Source: Chenopodium formosanum
Taxonomy: Eukaryota; Streptophyta; Magnoliopsida; Caryophyllales; Amaranthaceae
Assembly: GCA_024500155.1 (NCBI GenBank)
Contig: CM044868.1
Location: 36,877,665 to 36,941,664, forward strand
Reading direction: 5' to 3'
Length of the DNA: 64,000 nucleotides
In this document: positions 46,487-59,821 of the stretch, piece after piece
How the letters are laid out: each line of letters begins with the position of its first letter
Position numbering within the stretch: the stretch's first letter is position 1
Notes under the pieces: generated by a model
What the model was told of the DNA's origin: nothing
The model's database searches: none
Seen by the model: the letters and a program-made list of their open reading frames with translations, nothing else
Translations under genes and position numbers: made by a program

Positions 46487-48511
46487 TGTAGACACCTAAA
46501 TATGTCTCCCCAAAACCAAACCCGATGATGAACAACCTTTCACCGCCATTATTGGTCGGGTTGAGTATTTAATCTTGGAGTGCTAAAATCCATATTTCCA
46601 TTTCATAAACCAACCCAACTTCTATCCCATTTCCCCAAACCATAACTTATTTTTCCTCTTTTCGTGCCTTTAAACCAAAAATAATTCATTTCGTGTCCTT
46701 TAAAATCATTCATTTCGTGTCCTTTTTATAAAAACGTTTAATCCAGTTTATTTTGGTCCATAATCTTGGTCCAATGATTGAATATTTGTATGGGTCTTGA
46801 AAAGAGCTTTCCAACGATATATTATAATCCCAAATCCGAGTTATAACGAATAAGTTATGGCCAAAATATTAAACCGAGCCCAAACCGAACCTTAACCCAC
46901 CTTACCTACGACTCAATGATCATGTGGAAGGTCCAAATTATTTCATCCCACTCCTAAACCAATTAGGATTAATTGGAAGCTTCTATAAGTTTTCAAAAGA
47001 TCTTAATTATCCTTTTTTGAAAAGATAAGATTAAATAGTTTGAAATTGAATAAAACTTTTCTTTCTGAAAATCCTATTTCTATCCGAATTGAAAGACGTT
47101 CAAAGATAGACAGATATTATTTTCGTGCCTCATAGATTTTATCCAAATTTTATATGGTTGGATAGCCCTTGAAATTATATTTCCAATGATATATTATAAT
47201 ATCAATTCCGAGATATAACGGAAAAGACATGAATAAAATGTCAAACTCTATCCAAAACTGACACCGTCTCACTATTTCGGCCATATCTTTTATTCTAAAA
47301 AATATTTTAATCTGATTTTAATTGGGTTAGAAATTAAACTTCAATAGCTTTCCAACGATATCTTATTTGTCTTATTCCGATTTTTGGATCAAAAGATATG
47401 ATAAAAACAAAAACCGTAAAACTGTTGTCTATCGTAAGAGTTTTAATCCGATTCGAACTCGATCTTTTCTTGATTCCTCGACCCTCTTTTTTCTCTATAA
47501 ATAGAGGTCATATCACCCCTTTTCCAATCATCAACAAGCTTGATCATAAAATAATTCTCTTCTCCATTTTTAGCCTAAATACTAGACACCCTATTCTCTC
47601 AAAATACTTCCCCTAAGCACTTCAAGGAGTTCATACAATACCCAAAGATCTATACTTTAACCAAGGCGTGAAAGGTATAAATAATTGAGGGTTTGGACCA
47701 AATCCACTCTACATTTATTTAATTTAATTTCCATTTGATTTATATTTTTATTGAAGTTACTAACAATTTATTCATGATGTAGCAATTCAAAGGAACGCGC
47801 GGAATGTGAGTAATTAATTAATTTAATTACTTATTATTTTTATATTGCTAATATTATGATTAGGTTTATTTATATTTGATTTGAATAATGATATTATTGT
47901 TAAATTTCTTCCAATATTGATGTTATTTTATATTTTTTATAATCACTATATTGCTTGTTTGAGGGAATATGTAATTGAAAATCACGCCTAATAAGATAAT
48001 TTGGACAACCGGTTTAGGTTACTTTTTAATCTTGTTGTTTAATCAAGTGATCACTAATATTTTAGAATTATTTGTTGCATTAATATTCAACCAATTTAGC
48101 TAAATAATAGTTTGGAGCAAATTGAATATTTTGTTTGTATGCCTTTGAGATCGCAGGAATCACTTTTAACTATAAGAATCGAGTAGAGGCCAATACGGGC
48201 GAATGTGGCTCCATGACTCACTTCATACCATCATCCCCGATCCTCCTTTTGTGGTTCCGAACCATATGGAGTTAGTAATCTCATGGATTATTAATGGGGT
48301 GTAACCTTCACGGGTCAATCGTTGTTGCCTATCGGTGTCCCTTATCGTGGTTGCCTTTTATGATCCGTGAACGGTTTACAAGTTCCTTAAAAACTTGTTG
48401 GCAGCTCCCTACTTTCCTTGTCCCTAATCGTAATGTCAATTCCCACTTCCTTTGAGTTCCAAGCATATTCACCACTTGTTTAACGTAGGCGCACTTCGAG
48501 CGACGCCTACA
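46487..48511 (+). repeat. P 5' LTR
   Basis: 2025 bp, TGTAGACACC...GACGCCTACA. U3 holds three degenerate copies of a module with CTTTCCAACGATATATTATA (46792-46865, 47170-47235, 47340-47400). TATA box TATAAATA at 47496-47503. Confidence 0.93.
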
Positions 48512-48513
48512 AT

Positions 48514-48531
48514 TTGGCGACTACACTAGGG
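48514..48531 (+). other. Primer binding site of P
   Basis: TTGGCGACTACACTAGGG directly after the LTR, equivalent to the site in N. Confidence 0.8.
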
Positions 48532-51500
48532 AGGATTTTTGGTTATTTATCGATTTGAGTGATCGGTATTTAATTGAGATGAGTGGATGAGATTTGAAAG
48601 ATTCTTGAAAAATATTCCTGCGATTTAATTGGAATTGTCACATATGCATATGATTTTTTTAGGTTACCTATTTTGCCACAATAGTACGTGTTCTACGTAT
48701 GTGGCTAGCCCGGGGGATTTACGCTCTATTAACCCGTAAACGCTCATGGCATAAGGGTTCATCCGAGTTTTTAAATCCACCCAAACCATGGATTCGAGTT
48801 CGATTTCATCACGAACTCGCGGAGCCGCCCGTTGGCATACACCCTCAAGGGAGGCTGCCTTGCTAACGCGTCCAAACTCTTAACCATGGTATCCTTTGAC
48901 ACCCAAAAGCTTGACCATAGTAGAACATAGATCTTGACTTTAGGTTGCGACCTTCATTGCATCATTCGTGACAATGTGATTATATGTGCATTTTTTGACT
49001 TTTTATTTATTTATTTTTTATAAAACCCTTTTTTTATTATTAGAGTCGAGCCATAGATTTTTTTTCAAAAAAAAATTTGAGTCACCCGGATTTTAATTCC
49101 CGTATACTGCACAAGAGTCAACTTGTTTTGGTCATAGCCGGAGTTCTAGAAAGAGTTACGTGTCGTGCTACCTATGGATCTGTAGCCCCGAGTTTTATCT
49201 TTGATTTAGAGTTTGTTTCGTCCAAATCAGAGTCACAGATCAAAATTTATAACCGATATACTACAGCCTGTCCAGTTTAGATTTCTTTTTAGCGTCAACT
49301 TTCTTTTGTTTTATTTTTTAAAATTTTTTTTTATATTTTTTCGTGTCAAGCTAGTATTAGCCAAATCCTTTAATCCGTGTCAACTCATATAACATAGGAT
49401 TATAGATTTTTATTTTATTTATTTATTTTTTAATACCCTTGTGTCCTAACTCTTCTAGAATTCTAGTCCTCTTCCTAGTGCTAACCTTAACATGTGTTCT
49501 TTGTCTTTGATTGTGGTTGATCTTATTTATGACTAATTGCCAATGGACCGTTTTCACCTAGTAAATAGCATAAACATTAAAATTGGACAAAATTAATCAA
49601 GTTAGTTTGTCTTTTAGTCTTCCATGCTATTTGGTCATTGAGTCCTTTGTTTTTCATAATGTCCTCATGTCTAGCCATGCGATCATACCACGAGTCTTAA
49701 TAAACTCACCTAATCACACATGTTGAGTCGTTTCACACACTTTGTCTTTGATTAATGCACTATATTGTTTATGATCGTATATTAGGACCATGCATGCGTC
49801 GTTTTCCGACGTAATAGGAATGAGAGGAGTTTTTCCCATCAGTTTTCAAAATTCTTTCATACACTCTTCCTTTCCAATCCGAGTACCAAGCAACAAGAAG
49901 TAATTCATAAGAAACCATGAAGACGAAGCACAAGACAAGTTCCCATATAAGATTTCATGCTTTTTTTTTTCCTCTTTCGTTTCAACCCTTTTCCCCTAAT
50001 AAGTCTAGCATAGGTTCTCCTTATCCTTATGTCTATATGCCAAGTTCCATCAATGAGTATTTCTTTTCCTTTGCATTCGATCATGTCATTCTCCAAAAAA
50101 AAAGAAATAAAAATCAATTACCGAACTAAACACAAGGTACACCAATGACTTAAGGCACCTTTGCAACCTTGTCATTCCCTATTAATCGTTCAATCACATA
50201 TCCATTTCTTCATCAACCACTTTGAGTCTCGTCTAACGGTTGACCTTTTTTATTCAACCCACATTCACTTAACCCTAGGATGGGAAGGTGTGTAATTGTA
50301 TAACATTTAAAAAGCAAGTAAAAAAAAAAAGTAGCAAAGCAACAATAAAACAATGTCTAAGGGCAAGTGTTCCAATGTCTTTTATATGAACACGTCTCAA
50401 ATTGCGTCTCTCATCGAGTGCTTGGTACCGTGCCTGAGAAAAATGAATGTTAAGCGAGTGATGGACCGCATGATCTGAGATTGCCCACAATGATTCAAAA
50501 AAAAAAATGAAAATAAACTTGCAAAATTAAAAATTTTCAAATTGACAATTACACATCTTGGGGATTCTCTCGGGTCTTGAGCCTTGTACCCTTTTCTTCT
50601 TTAAACCATCAACTTAACCATATTACAACCCTTGAAAGACCTCTTTGAGATGTACATACACTTGTGCAAAGTTCAGTTAGAGCTACGTTCGGCCTGATTC
50701 CTAACGGATACGTAGGCAACCTCACATCGAGGTGCGGCCACATTCATATTCATATCCATGCATGATCGAGTCAAAGAATATCCAATGCTTACCCCTACCC
50801 ATTTAGAGCTAGACTTGGGGGCTTGAACCCACATCATTTAGCCTACCTAGCCTAAAGAGTCATCATCTTTGACTCTTCTCACATCTCTTTCCATCGCCAT
50901 AACCCTTGCAGCCAGCCTTAGTATCACATTCACACACTTCACTCACACATCCATATCCATATCAATCATCCTTCCCTTTAAGAGCCCTTTATCATGAAAT
51001 CTTGTTTCAACACTGTGCATGTTTCATCATATTTAAAGACAACATTCATTAGAAGAAACATTGTATACTTGCTTAGCTTCCTGACCTGAGCAATATTCAT
51101 TGTTTCATGCATCGCATAATGTGATGAGAAACATTTATATATCAATAATTTTTAATCATACAAAGTATATCGTGCTTAGCTCCTTGACCTAAGCAACGTT
51201 CATTATGCAATAATCACTTCATCTATATACGTGCTTAGCTTCTAGACCTAAGTGACGTTCAAGATCGTTTCTTTACCCCATATATGATGCTTAGCTCCAT
51301 GACCTAAGTTCATTCATCGTTTCACATGATGTAATTGTCCTTAGCCTCCTGGCCTAAGGACATGCATCATGCATACATTATTTTCAAGACAAACAATTCA
51401 ATCCATATGATTCATTTTGTCTTGCCCAACGAGGAAGTTCAAAACTTCTTCCCTTTTTCATGTTTTTTCCTTGTAAGGAAGTTCAAAAAACTTTTTCAAA

Positions 51501-51790
51501 ATTTTCTCATCGAGGGAAGTTCGAAAAAAAATCTTCATTTTTCATGTCTTTATTTTTCGGGAGAAAGTCGGTACCCTCCACTCATCTCATGACAAAAATG
51601 ACGGAATTTTTATTTTTGCTTTTGCATTTTCGGTTGCTTGTGTCTACACACACACAAACTCAAACTATACACACACAATCACAAGTCATACACATGTCAT
51701 GTCATGTCATGTCAAACTTGGTCAAGTCAGTTGGTCAAGTCAATCATAGTCTATAAGAGTCCCTTAGCAAATTTTATTTTGCAGGTCTCA
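48532..51790 (+). other. P non-coding internal region
   Basis: No ORF with a motif. Leader text at 48680-48970 and modules at 50350-50490, 50690-50750 and 51559-51580 correspond to N. A run of TTAGCTCCTNGACCTAAG phrases recurs at about 51070-51360 (five diverged copies, spacing 60-80 bp), another loose tandem series. Confidence 0.6.
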
Positions 51791-51792
51791 AT

Positions 51793-52158
51793 TACAGCCC
51801 ACGTTCGGGGACAAGCGGACCATCTATAGCCCACGTCCGGGGACAAGCGGACCATCTACAGCCCACGTTCGGGGACAAGCGGACCATTTACAGCCCACGT
51901 CCGGGGAAAAACAGACCATTTACATCCAGCCCACGTCCGGGGACAAGCGGACCATTTACAACCCACGTCCGGGGACAAGCGGACCATTTACAACTAGCCC
52001 ACGTCCGCGGACAAGCGGACCATTTACAGCCCCACGTTCGAGGACAAGCGAACCGTTTACAGCCCACGTCCGGGGACAAGCGGACCATCTACAGCCCACG
52101 TTCAGGGACAAGCAAACCAATTACAGCCCACGTTCGGGGACAATCGAACCACCATCAT
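51793..52158 (+). repeat. Tandem array in P 3' UTR, 32-bp dyad units
   Basis: About 11 units of AGCCCACGTCCGGGGACAAG plus CGGACCATTTAC. GTCCG and CGGAC within each unit are complementary around GGGACAAG. Units vary by single bases and by small insertions (CATCC, CAACT). It sits about 470 bp before the polypurine tract. Confidence 0.92.
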
Positions 52159-52169
52159 TTCACGGCGCA

Positions 52170-52440
52170 AGGTTCTCGATACACAGAGACTTGCAATCTC
52201 ATCATCTGTCGACTTTCCTCAAGCATGGAAAGTATTATCCGGTGGATTTCTTTAAGCATAGAAAACCGCCAAATTCATACGTCGGTTTTCCTCAAGCATG
52301 GAAAGTATCATCTGGTAGATTTCTTCAGGCTTAGAAAGCTACCAAATTCATCAGTCGGCTTTCCTCAGGCATGGAAAGCGTTTCAACAAACGTCATCCGA
52401 TGGATTCCTTCAAGCATAGGAAACTACCAAGCTCATTTGC
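52170..52440 (+). repeat. Second, diverged tandem series in P 3' UTR
   Basis: Repeats of TTTCCTCAAGCATGGAAAGT and TTTCTTCAGGCTTAGAAAGC, spacing 40-60 bp, with TCATCTG / TCATCAG words between. Each has TTTCC...GGAAA complementarity. Confidence 0.75.
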
Positions 52441-52625
52441 CACCGATACACTGGTGTTAGATAAGCATTCTATCCCTTTACTCTTTTATCTGTAGAACTA
52501 ACATTTTTCTGCAGGTATTGGCGTATATAGAGTGATTTAGGATCGCATAACGTCTTAAATCATTCTCCGTCCCTATCAACTACTTTGACTATCGTTTTTG
52601 AAACTGGCGTTTCTACAAACTCAGT

Positions 52626-52640
52626 CAAAGTGGGGGCTTC
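52626..52640 (+). other. Polypurine tract of P
   Basis: CAAAGTGGGGGCTTC immediately before TGTAGACACC. Confidence 0.85.
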
Positions 52641-54649
52641 TGTAGACACCTAAAAATGTCTCCCCAAAACCAAACCCGATGATGAACAACCTTTCACCGC
52701 CATTATTGGTCGGGTTGAGTATTTAATCTTGAAGTGCTAAAATCCATATTTCCATTTCATAAACCAACCCAACTTCTAGCCCATTTCCCCAAACCATAAC
52801 TCATTTTAAACCCAAAATAATTCATTTCGTGTCCTTTAAAATCATTCATTTCGTGTCCTTTTTATAAAAAAGTTTGATCCAGTTTATATTGGTCCATAAT
52901 ATGGGTCCAATGATTAAATATTTGGATGGGTCTTGAAAATATCTTTCCAACGATATATTATAAGCCCAAATCCGAGTTATAACGAATAAGTTATGGCCAA
53001 AATATTAAACCGATCCCAAACCGAACCTTAGCCCACCTTACATACGACTCAATGATCATGTGGAGGGTCCAAATTATTTCATCCCATTCCTAAACCAATT
53101 ATGATTAATTGGAAGCTTCTATAAGTTTTCAAAAGATCTTAATTATCCTTTTTTGAAAAGATAAGATTAAATAGTTTGAAATTGAATAAAACTTTTCTTT
53201 CTGAAAATCCTATTTCTATCCGAATTGAAAGACGTTCAAAGATAGACAGATATTATTTTCGTGCCTCATAGCTTTTATCCAAATTTTATATGGTTGGATA
53301 GCCCTTGAAATTATATTTCCAATGATATATTATAATATCAATTCCGAGATATAACGGAAAAGACATGAATAAAATGTCAAACTCTATCCAAAACTGACAC
53401 CGTCTCACTATTTCGGCCATATCTTTTATTCTATAAAATATTTTAATCTAATTTTAATTGGGTTAGAAATTAAACTTCAATATCTTTCCAACGATATCTT
53501 ATTTATCTTATTCCAATTTCTGGATCAAAAGATATGATAAAAACAAAAACCGTAAAAATTGCTGTCTTTCGTAAGAGTTTTAATCCGATTCAAACTCGAT
53601 CTTTTCTTGATTCCTCGACCCTCTTTTTTCTCTATAAATAGAGGTCATATCACCCCTTTTCCAATCATCAAAAAGCTTGATCATAAAATAATTCTCTTCT
53701 CCATTTTTAGCCTAAATACCAGACACCCTATTCTGTCAAAATACTTCCCCTAAGCACTTCAAGGAGTTCATACAATACCCAAAGATCTATACTTTAACCA
53801 AGGCGTGAAAGGTATAAATAATTGAGGGTTTGGACCAAATCCACTCTACATTTATTTAATTTAATTTCCATTTGATTTATATTTTTATTGAAGTTACTAA
53901 CAATTTATTCATGATGTAGCAATTCAAAGGAACGCGCGGAATGTGAGTAATTAATTAATTTAATTACTTATTATTTGTATATTGCTAATATCATGATTAG
54001 GTTTATTTATATTTGATTTGACTAATGATATTATTGTTAAATTGCTTCCAATATAGATGTTATTTTATATTTTTTATGATCACTATATTGCATGTTTAAA
54101 GGGAATATGTAATTGAAAATCACGCCTAATAAGATAATTTGGACAATCGGTTTAGGTTCCTTTTTAATCTTGTTGTTTAATCAAGTGATCACTAATATTT
54201 TAGAATTATGTGTTGCATTAATATTCAACCAATTTAGCTAAATAATAGTTTGGAGCAAATTGAATATTTTGTTTGTATGCCTTTGAGATCGCAGGAATCA
54301 CTTTTAACTATAAGAATCGAGTAGAGGCCAATACGGGAGAATGTGGCTCCATGACTCACTTCGTACCATCATCCCCGATCCTCCTTTCGTGGTTCCGAAA
54401 CATATGGAGTTAGTAATCTCATGGATTATGAATGGGGTATAACCTTCACGGGTCAATCGTTGTTGCCTATCGGTGTCCCTTATCGTGGTTGTCTTTTATG
54501 ATCCGTGAACAGTTTACAAGTTCCTTAAAAACTTGTTGGCAGCTCCCTACTTTCCTTGTCCCTAATCGTAATGTCAATTCCCACTTCCTATGAGTGCCAA
54601 GCATATTCACCACATGTTTAACGTAGGCGCACTTCGAGCGACGCCTACA
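52641..54649 (+). repeat. P 3' LTR
   Basis: 2009 bp, nearly identical to the 5' LTR; TATA box TATAAATA at 53633-53640. Followed by TSD catgt. Confidence 0.93.
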
Positions 54650-54654
54650 CATGT

Positions 54655-57600
54655 CGTTCTAATTTTTTTATTATATATAGTCTCCTCGATTGAAAATAAA
54701 GTTGAGAAACGTTCTCAAAAGGTTAAAAGATAATCCATAAACCTATATTCCAATTTTTCTAAGATGGTTCTAAAAGGAAAGTTTTAGAAACTCATGTCAC
54801 ATGTTTAAGGTTTGTTCTATTCAAAATGTTTGAGTAAAATGCCAACACATCTTCATTTTTGAAAGATGTTTCAAGGGATATAATGAGATGGGAGGTACAA
54901 ACCCTCTAAAAGACAAGTATAGAAATTCCAATAAAATCTCTTATCTTCAATATGATTGAATATAAGAAAGTGATTGGAAATTTCTTTGATCAAGAGTTGA
55001 TAAATGACTTTATTCATCATCCATTTCATATAAAAGTTAAATAGTTGATTAAACTCTAATATGAATAATGATTGAATAGACTTAGCAAAATCATGAAAAG
55101 TACTTAAAGAAGTTAAGCAAAGCATCATTTTGAACCTAACAGAAATAATCTAAATGGCTAAAATGGAAAAGGTTTAGGAATATATGAGGATTGCATTAAG
55201 AAGTTATAGGCCAAGAAATGCAAAGAAGTTGCTACTTCTCAAACCTAGAATTACTTATATGCTAAAAGTTGTTATGAACAACAAATGTTTCAAATTAAAT
55301 GGACCAATTCCAATTGATTAGAAAATACCCCATATAGTTGGAAGGTAAAAGAATGGAAATGTTCTAGTTTAAGAAGTATATTATACAAATTGCTTTAGCA
55401 CATTGCTACTTCTTGGACATATGATGTCTTGTTTAGTTATCTCTCATTGAGTATGAGGTTGAACTAAATGATGAAGTATGGCTAAAGGAGAAATAAATCT
55501 ATAAGTTTAGAAGCAAATGTTGCTACTTCACAAATAGAATCTACGAGTCTGGAAGCAAAAGTTGCAACTTTACAAGTAGAACCTATATTTCACCTTACCT
55601 TGTTATTGACCAGAGTTAAATAAATGTTATTCATTCTTGCCATTATAAAAATACCATTCAATGTTAGTAATGACTAAGCATCGAAGATTCAAAAAGGTGG
55701 ATCAAATGTTATTCTATGCTTCATTGAGTCATAATGTGTTTTGAATTGCTAAATAGGTTCAAAGTTTTGTATGATAGAAATAATTAAACCATTTCTATGT
55801 ATATAAATTGTCTCTAATATTTCAATTGATTCGAATGAAAAATGAGCATTGCATGCGGAAGATCCAAAGGGATGGACTTTTAATATCATTAGATTGTGAA
55901 TCTATTGATATATGTAATTATAAATCTAATTTGAAAGTATTGACAAAGTCACCATTTAAAGAAATAATGATGCGAACTCGAGGTCGAATACATATCGATG
56001 TAAGAAAACCAAAGGTTCAAAGACTAGAGACGAAAATGTAACTTCATTTGTGATACGATCACTACTTGTGCTTAGTTGAAGCAAAAGAGTGAAAATTTTA
56101 AAAAGTTCAAAATGTTCAGTATGAAGTTCAGTATCAACTTGACAAGATAATGATTACATAACAATATGATTGTAATTGTGAAATTTTAAGTCAACACATG
56201 TACTTGGCAACACATTCAAAATATTGCGATATGATCGTAATAATGAGAATTTAAGCCAAGACCTTGATAAACATCCAAGAGTTGTGAAATTGTTTTACAA
56301 CAAACTCCGAAAGAAAACCTTATGAAGTGTCTATAGAAGGAGCTATTAATCTATATAAGATATATTTTGATAATGGATGTAAATTACCTATCTTCCAACC
56401 ATTGTTCAAGGGATATACTTTTAAGATAAGCTACAAAACTAAACAAAACTACATAAGTCAAATAAAAATGTAGCAAAGGCTTCATATGTGATATGGATAA
56501 GAAACGTTCTTATAAAGTCTTTCTACAAAATAAGGAATAAAAGATGTATTAAATTGTTTAATGCACATTAGATTCCTATATAGAGCACGGGGTACTACTA
56601 CACGAACTATACTTAGCACAAAATGTTTGTTGCTAAAGTAGGTGCCCTTATGGAAATTTTTCCAAAAGGTCAAGTAGGAGTAGTGTAAATCTCGAAAGAG
56701 TTCGAGAAAAGCAACAAACAAACATGGTTCAAACCATGGTTGGTTTACTCTATGCTAAATGTGTCTCCTCAAAAGGCAAGTGGGAGTATAAGAATATTGA
56801 AGAGTTTGTGACCCTTGAAAAGTTCAAGAAAAGTGAATTAGAAAATCTTGAAGTAATTCGAGATATAAACAAATATAAGCAACAATGTGAGCATGATTCA
56901 CCTCATGTTACAAATGACAATGCGTGGTCTCATTAAGTGTAATGGGAATAATAACCATGTGTCGAAGGCAGTACATTCCAAGTGCACATCCTCTATTGTC
57001 GTTTCTCATTGAAAACTAAACAAATTTGTTGTATGAGTTTCAATTGTTGCTTAAAAAAACCCACAATGATGACTAGCATATGTAAAACTTAGCCAAAGGA
57101 ATATGATTTCATATTGACTAAGAGTTCTAAAATATTCATTTTGGAACATGATGATTATGTAAGTAATAAAGATGATTTGACAAGTTATGACTCCAAGTGG
57201 TTTAAAACCAGGAAATCTGAAATAGATTCTTAGTCTGTAAGCAAGCGTATGACACTTGAATAATTTGCCTAAATTGGGTGAAACCCATTATAAGCAAAGT
57301 AGACAAGAAAGGAAAATGTTTTCTAACTAAAGAAAAGACTTGTTAAAGGATTCAACTAAATCATAGTATGACTATGATTACGATGAAACATTTACATTAG
57401 TCATGTTGCAAAGATCTATTAAAGATATTTTAGTGATTTCTACCTTATAAGATTTGGTAGATGGATTTCAAAACACTTTCTTGAAATTGTTCATGAAAGA
57501 AGATTTGTATATGATACAATCAAAAGTTTGAAGATTCAATAATCCTAGGGATGCATAAAAGATCCTTAATGGATTGAAGTTAGCATCAAGGAGTTAATGT

Positions 57601-59100
57601 TCTTAATTTTGTGAGTTAATCAAAATTGTTTGATGTTCTCATAAAATGAAGATGTTATGTATACAAGATGTTTAGTGGGAGCTATGAAGTCTTCTTGGTC
57701 TAGTACACAGAGCAATTATTAATTTCTTGAAGGGTCAAGTGATGGCTAATGCATTTTATATTAAAACCTTGAAGAAGAAGATGAGTACATTTGGGATTCA
57801 AGATCTATATAGATAGGTCTCGAAGGATGTTTGAGCTTAGTTAAGAAACTTATATTAATAAGATTCTTATAGGGTTCAACATTATATTGAAAGAGTTTCA
57901 ATCCCATATAACATGGCACATTGATTAATGATTCAATGCTTTGAGAAAGGTTGATGAAATTAAGGTTTTGAGTGATGCTCCTTATGCATTTTGCAAAGGA
58001 TGCATCATGCATGTCATGGACCATACTCGTCTATTTGATTCACGTGTTTTAAAGAACCAGTGATGATTGATTTCAATCGTAATCCAATGCAACGTTGGAA
58101 TACAAATTAGAAATTCCTAAGTTCCTTGCAAAAGGGGCGAAGGAAAAATCTTAGTGTATGGAGGTGAAGATTATTATAAAATTTAGAAATTGCAAAATTC
58201 ATGTTTATGAAAATGTCTCATGAACTCTACTTACTAAACCCTTTCCATAACCAAGGTATGAGAGTCATAATAAGGTTCTTGGATTGAAGCAAGTTATGTA
58301 ATTTAAGTTTTGTATGTTTTGAGAAAACATATTACATAAGTAATACATTAACTTGCATAATTATGTTTATCAATTGAAACAAAATTTCAATCTTATTTAA
58401 TTATGGTTTTTGATATTAAATAAAATGTCTACAATAATTATGAATTGATGAGCTCATCAGGTTGTGACCTGGTCAATGAAACCCCACAGGTGAACTAAAT
58501 TCATATATTATTCAAAGTTCCTAGTTCGAAATCATTAAAGTGGACATAAAAAATTTCAATAAATGGACTAGCATGTAAGATTGATTGGATAGCGCAGTTT
58601 CATGGGCTTTAGGAGCGTAGTGAAGCTCGGTCAATCTCATGGATATGCATGAATGATGCATGATCGAACTATAGACCTACTTTGAAGCTCAAGTATAGAG
58701 CTTCTGGATATATTAGTGGATTCCTTTGACATGAGTGGAACATTGATTCCATTCAATGATTGATGTAACTGTGTACATTCAAATGTCTTCCCGTAACTGG
58801 ATATTATAAAGGGTGTTTCCTAGTTACCTCATGATTTGAGTGGGAGCCTAGGTTGCCACAAGATTGGATTGAGTCTACCTATTTAATTAGGAATGTGTCA
58901 TAGCCCCTTGAAGAGGGAGAATTCAGAAAATTCATGGCCATGCTCAAATGGATTACATAGTAATAGTTTGTTTTGTAATTCTAACTCAGTTTTTCAAGAA
59001 AATATTTGTAAATTAATATGATCACGACATGAGGCGCAATCATACTATCAAATCGACACACATTGACTTAAGGAATTTGAATATTGTGCACTTGTCTCAG
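54655..59100 (+). pseudogene. Copia pol remnants, heavily decayed
   Basis: Broken Ty1/copia coding region. RT is recognisable at about 57380-57550: DETFTLVMLQRSIKDILVIS, then VDGFQNTFLK and EDLYMIQSK, matching the copia pattern D...F.PV.....IR.LL......VDVKTAFLNG.L.E..YM. Around 57555-57600 ILNGLKLASRS corresponds to the Y.LKQASRSW block. The C-terminal RNase H end is seen at about 58205-58310 (LLTKPFP, NKVLGLKQVM). Stops and frame changes occur every few dozen codons, so the element is old. Gag, protease and integrase could not be read with confidence in 54655-57300. Confidence 0.65.
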
Positions 59101-59113
59101 ACAAGTGGGAGAT
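59101..59113 (+). other. Polypurine tract of the copia element
   Basis: ACAAGTGGGAGAT just before the 3' LTR, the usual copia form. Confidence 0.8.
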
Positions 59114-59821
59114 TGAAGGAATTCTGCCTTCGATAAGTGCAATTACTAGATATATCAAGGATCACGATTATGGAGATAATAAGTTCATTCTTTTGGGTCG
59201 TCATTATTTGTTTCTAGACTATGATCAATGATCTTTGGGCTAGTCAAATAGTCTAAAGCCCACTAGAATGGATCCTATGAGGTCACACACAAGGGTATTG
59301 GGTAAAGCAAGTTAGAGGCCCATTTATGGGCCTCATGAACAAGTAACTAATCATGAATTAGATTGGGCTAGCATAGTTAGATTAGAGTTAGGTTTTGGGC
59401 TTTGTCATGGACTCTTATTTATAGATGAGATCTATAAATAAGGTACATGCCTAGGGTTGTATGATACAACACAATTAACAGTTGATTGTGAATCAAGCAA
59501 CCAGAAATCCCAAAAACCCTCACACACTCTCTTTATCCCATGGCTCTCTCTCCTCCCCCTTGGACTCACGACTGGCCACCCCTAGTGGCGCGTGTGGTGG
59601 TTCTTGATTGGTTCGTTGCTCGTTCTTCTCCTTATAAGGTCAATTGAAGGGTTCAATTGCAACTAACTAGCATTTGTGGAGGTCTTAATCTGTGCTTGTG
59701 GACCAAGTAGAGAAACCACATTTGAGGTTCTTTGTCTCCCTTGTTCTTGTTTGATCACACGTGGAATCACGCTACAAAGGTATTAAATCTAATTCTTTAT
59801 GTGTTATGCATGATCTTGGGA

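Larger units (their letters stand above)
46487..54649 (+). mobile_element. P: gypsy derivative without genes (LARD type)
   Basis: Complete, with LTRs 46487-48511 and 52641-54649 and duplication catgt at 46482-46486 and 54650-54654. Primer site at 48514, polypurine tract at 52626. The 4.1 kb between has no gag or pol motif in six frames. Its leader and 3' region resemble N, so it may be mobilised by the same helper. The LTRs are very similar, so its insertion is probably among the younger events here. Confidence 0.93.

Noticed and set aside
51793..52158. Regular repeats resembling a CRISPR array
   Set aside because: Units are contiguous with no unique spacers, in plant DNA inside an LTR element; it is a 3' UTR tandem array.
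54467..54652. Short minus open frame in the P 3' LTR
   Set aside because: Lies within LTR R/U5 that is repeated in the 5' LTR; no motif.
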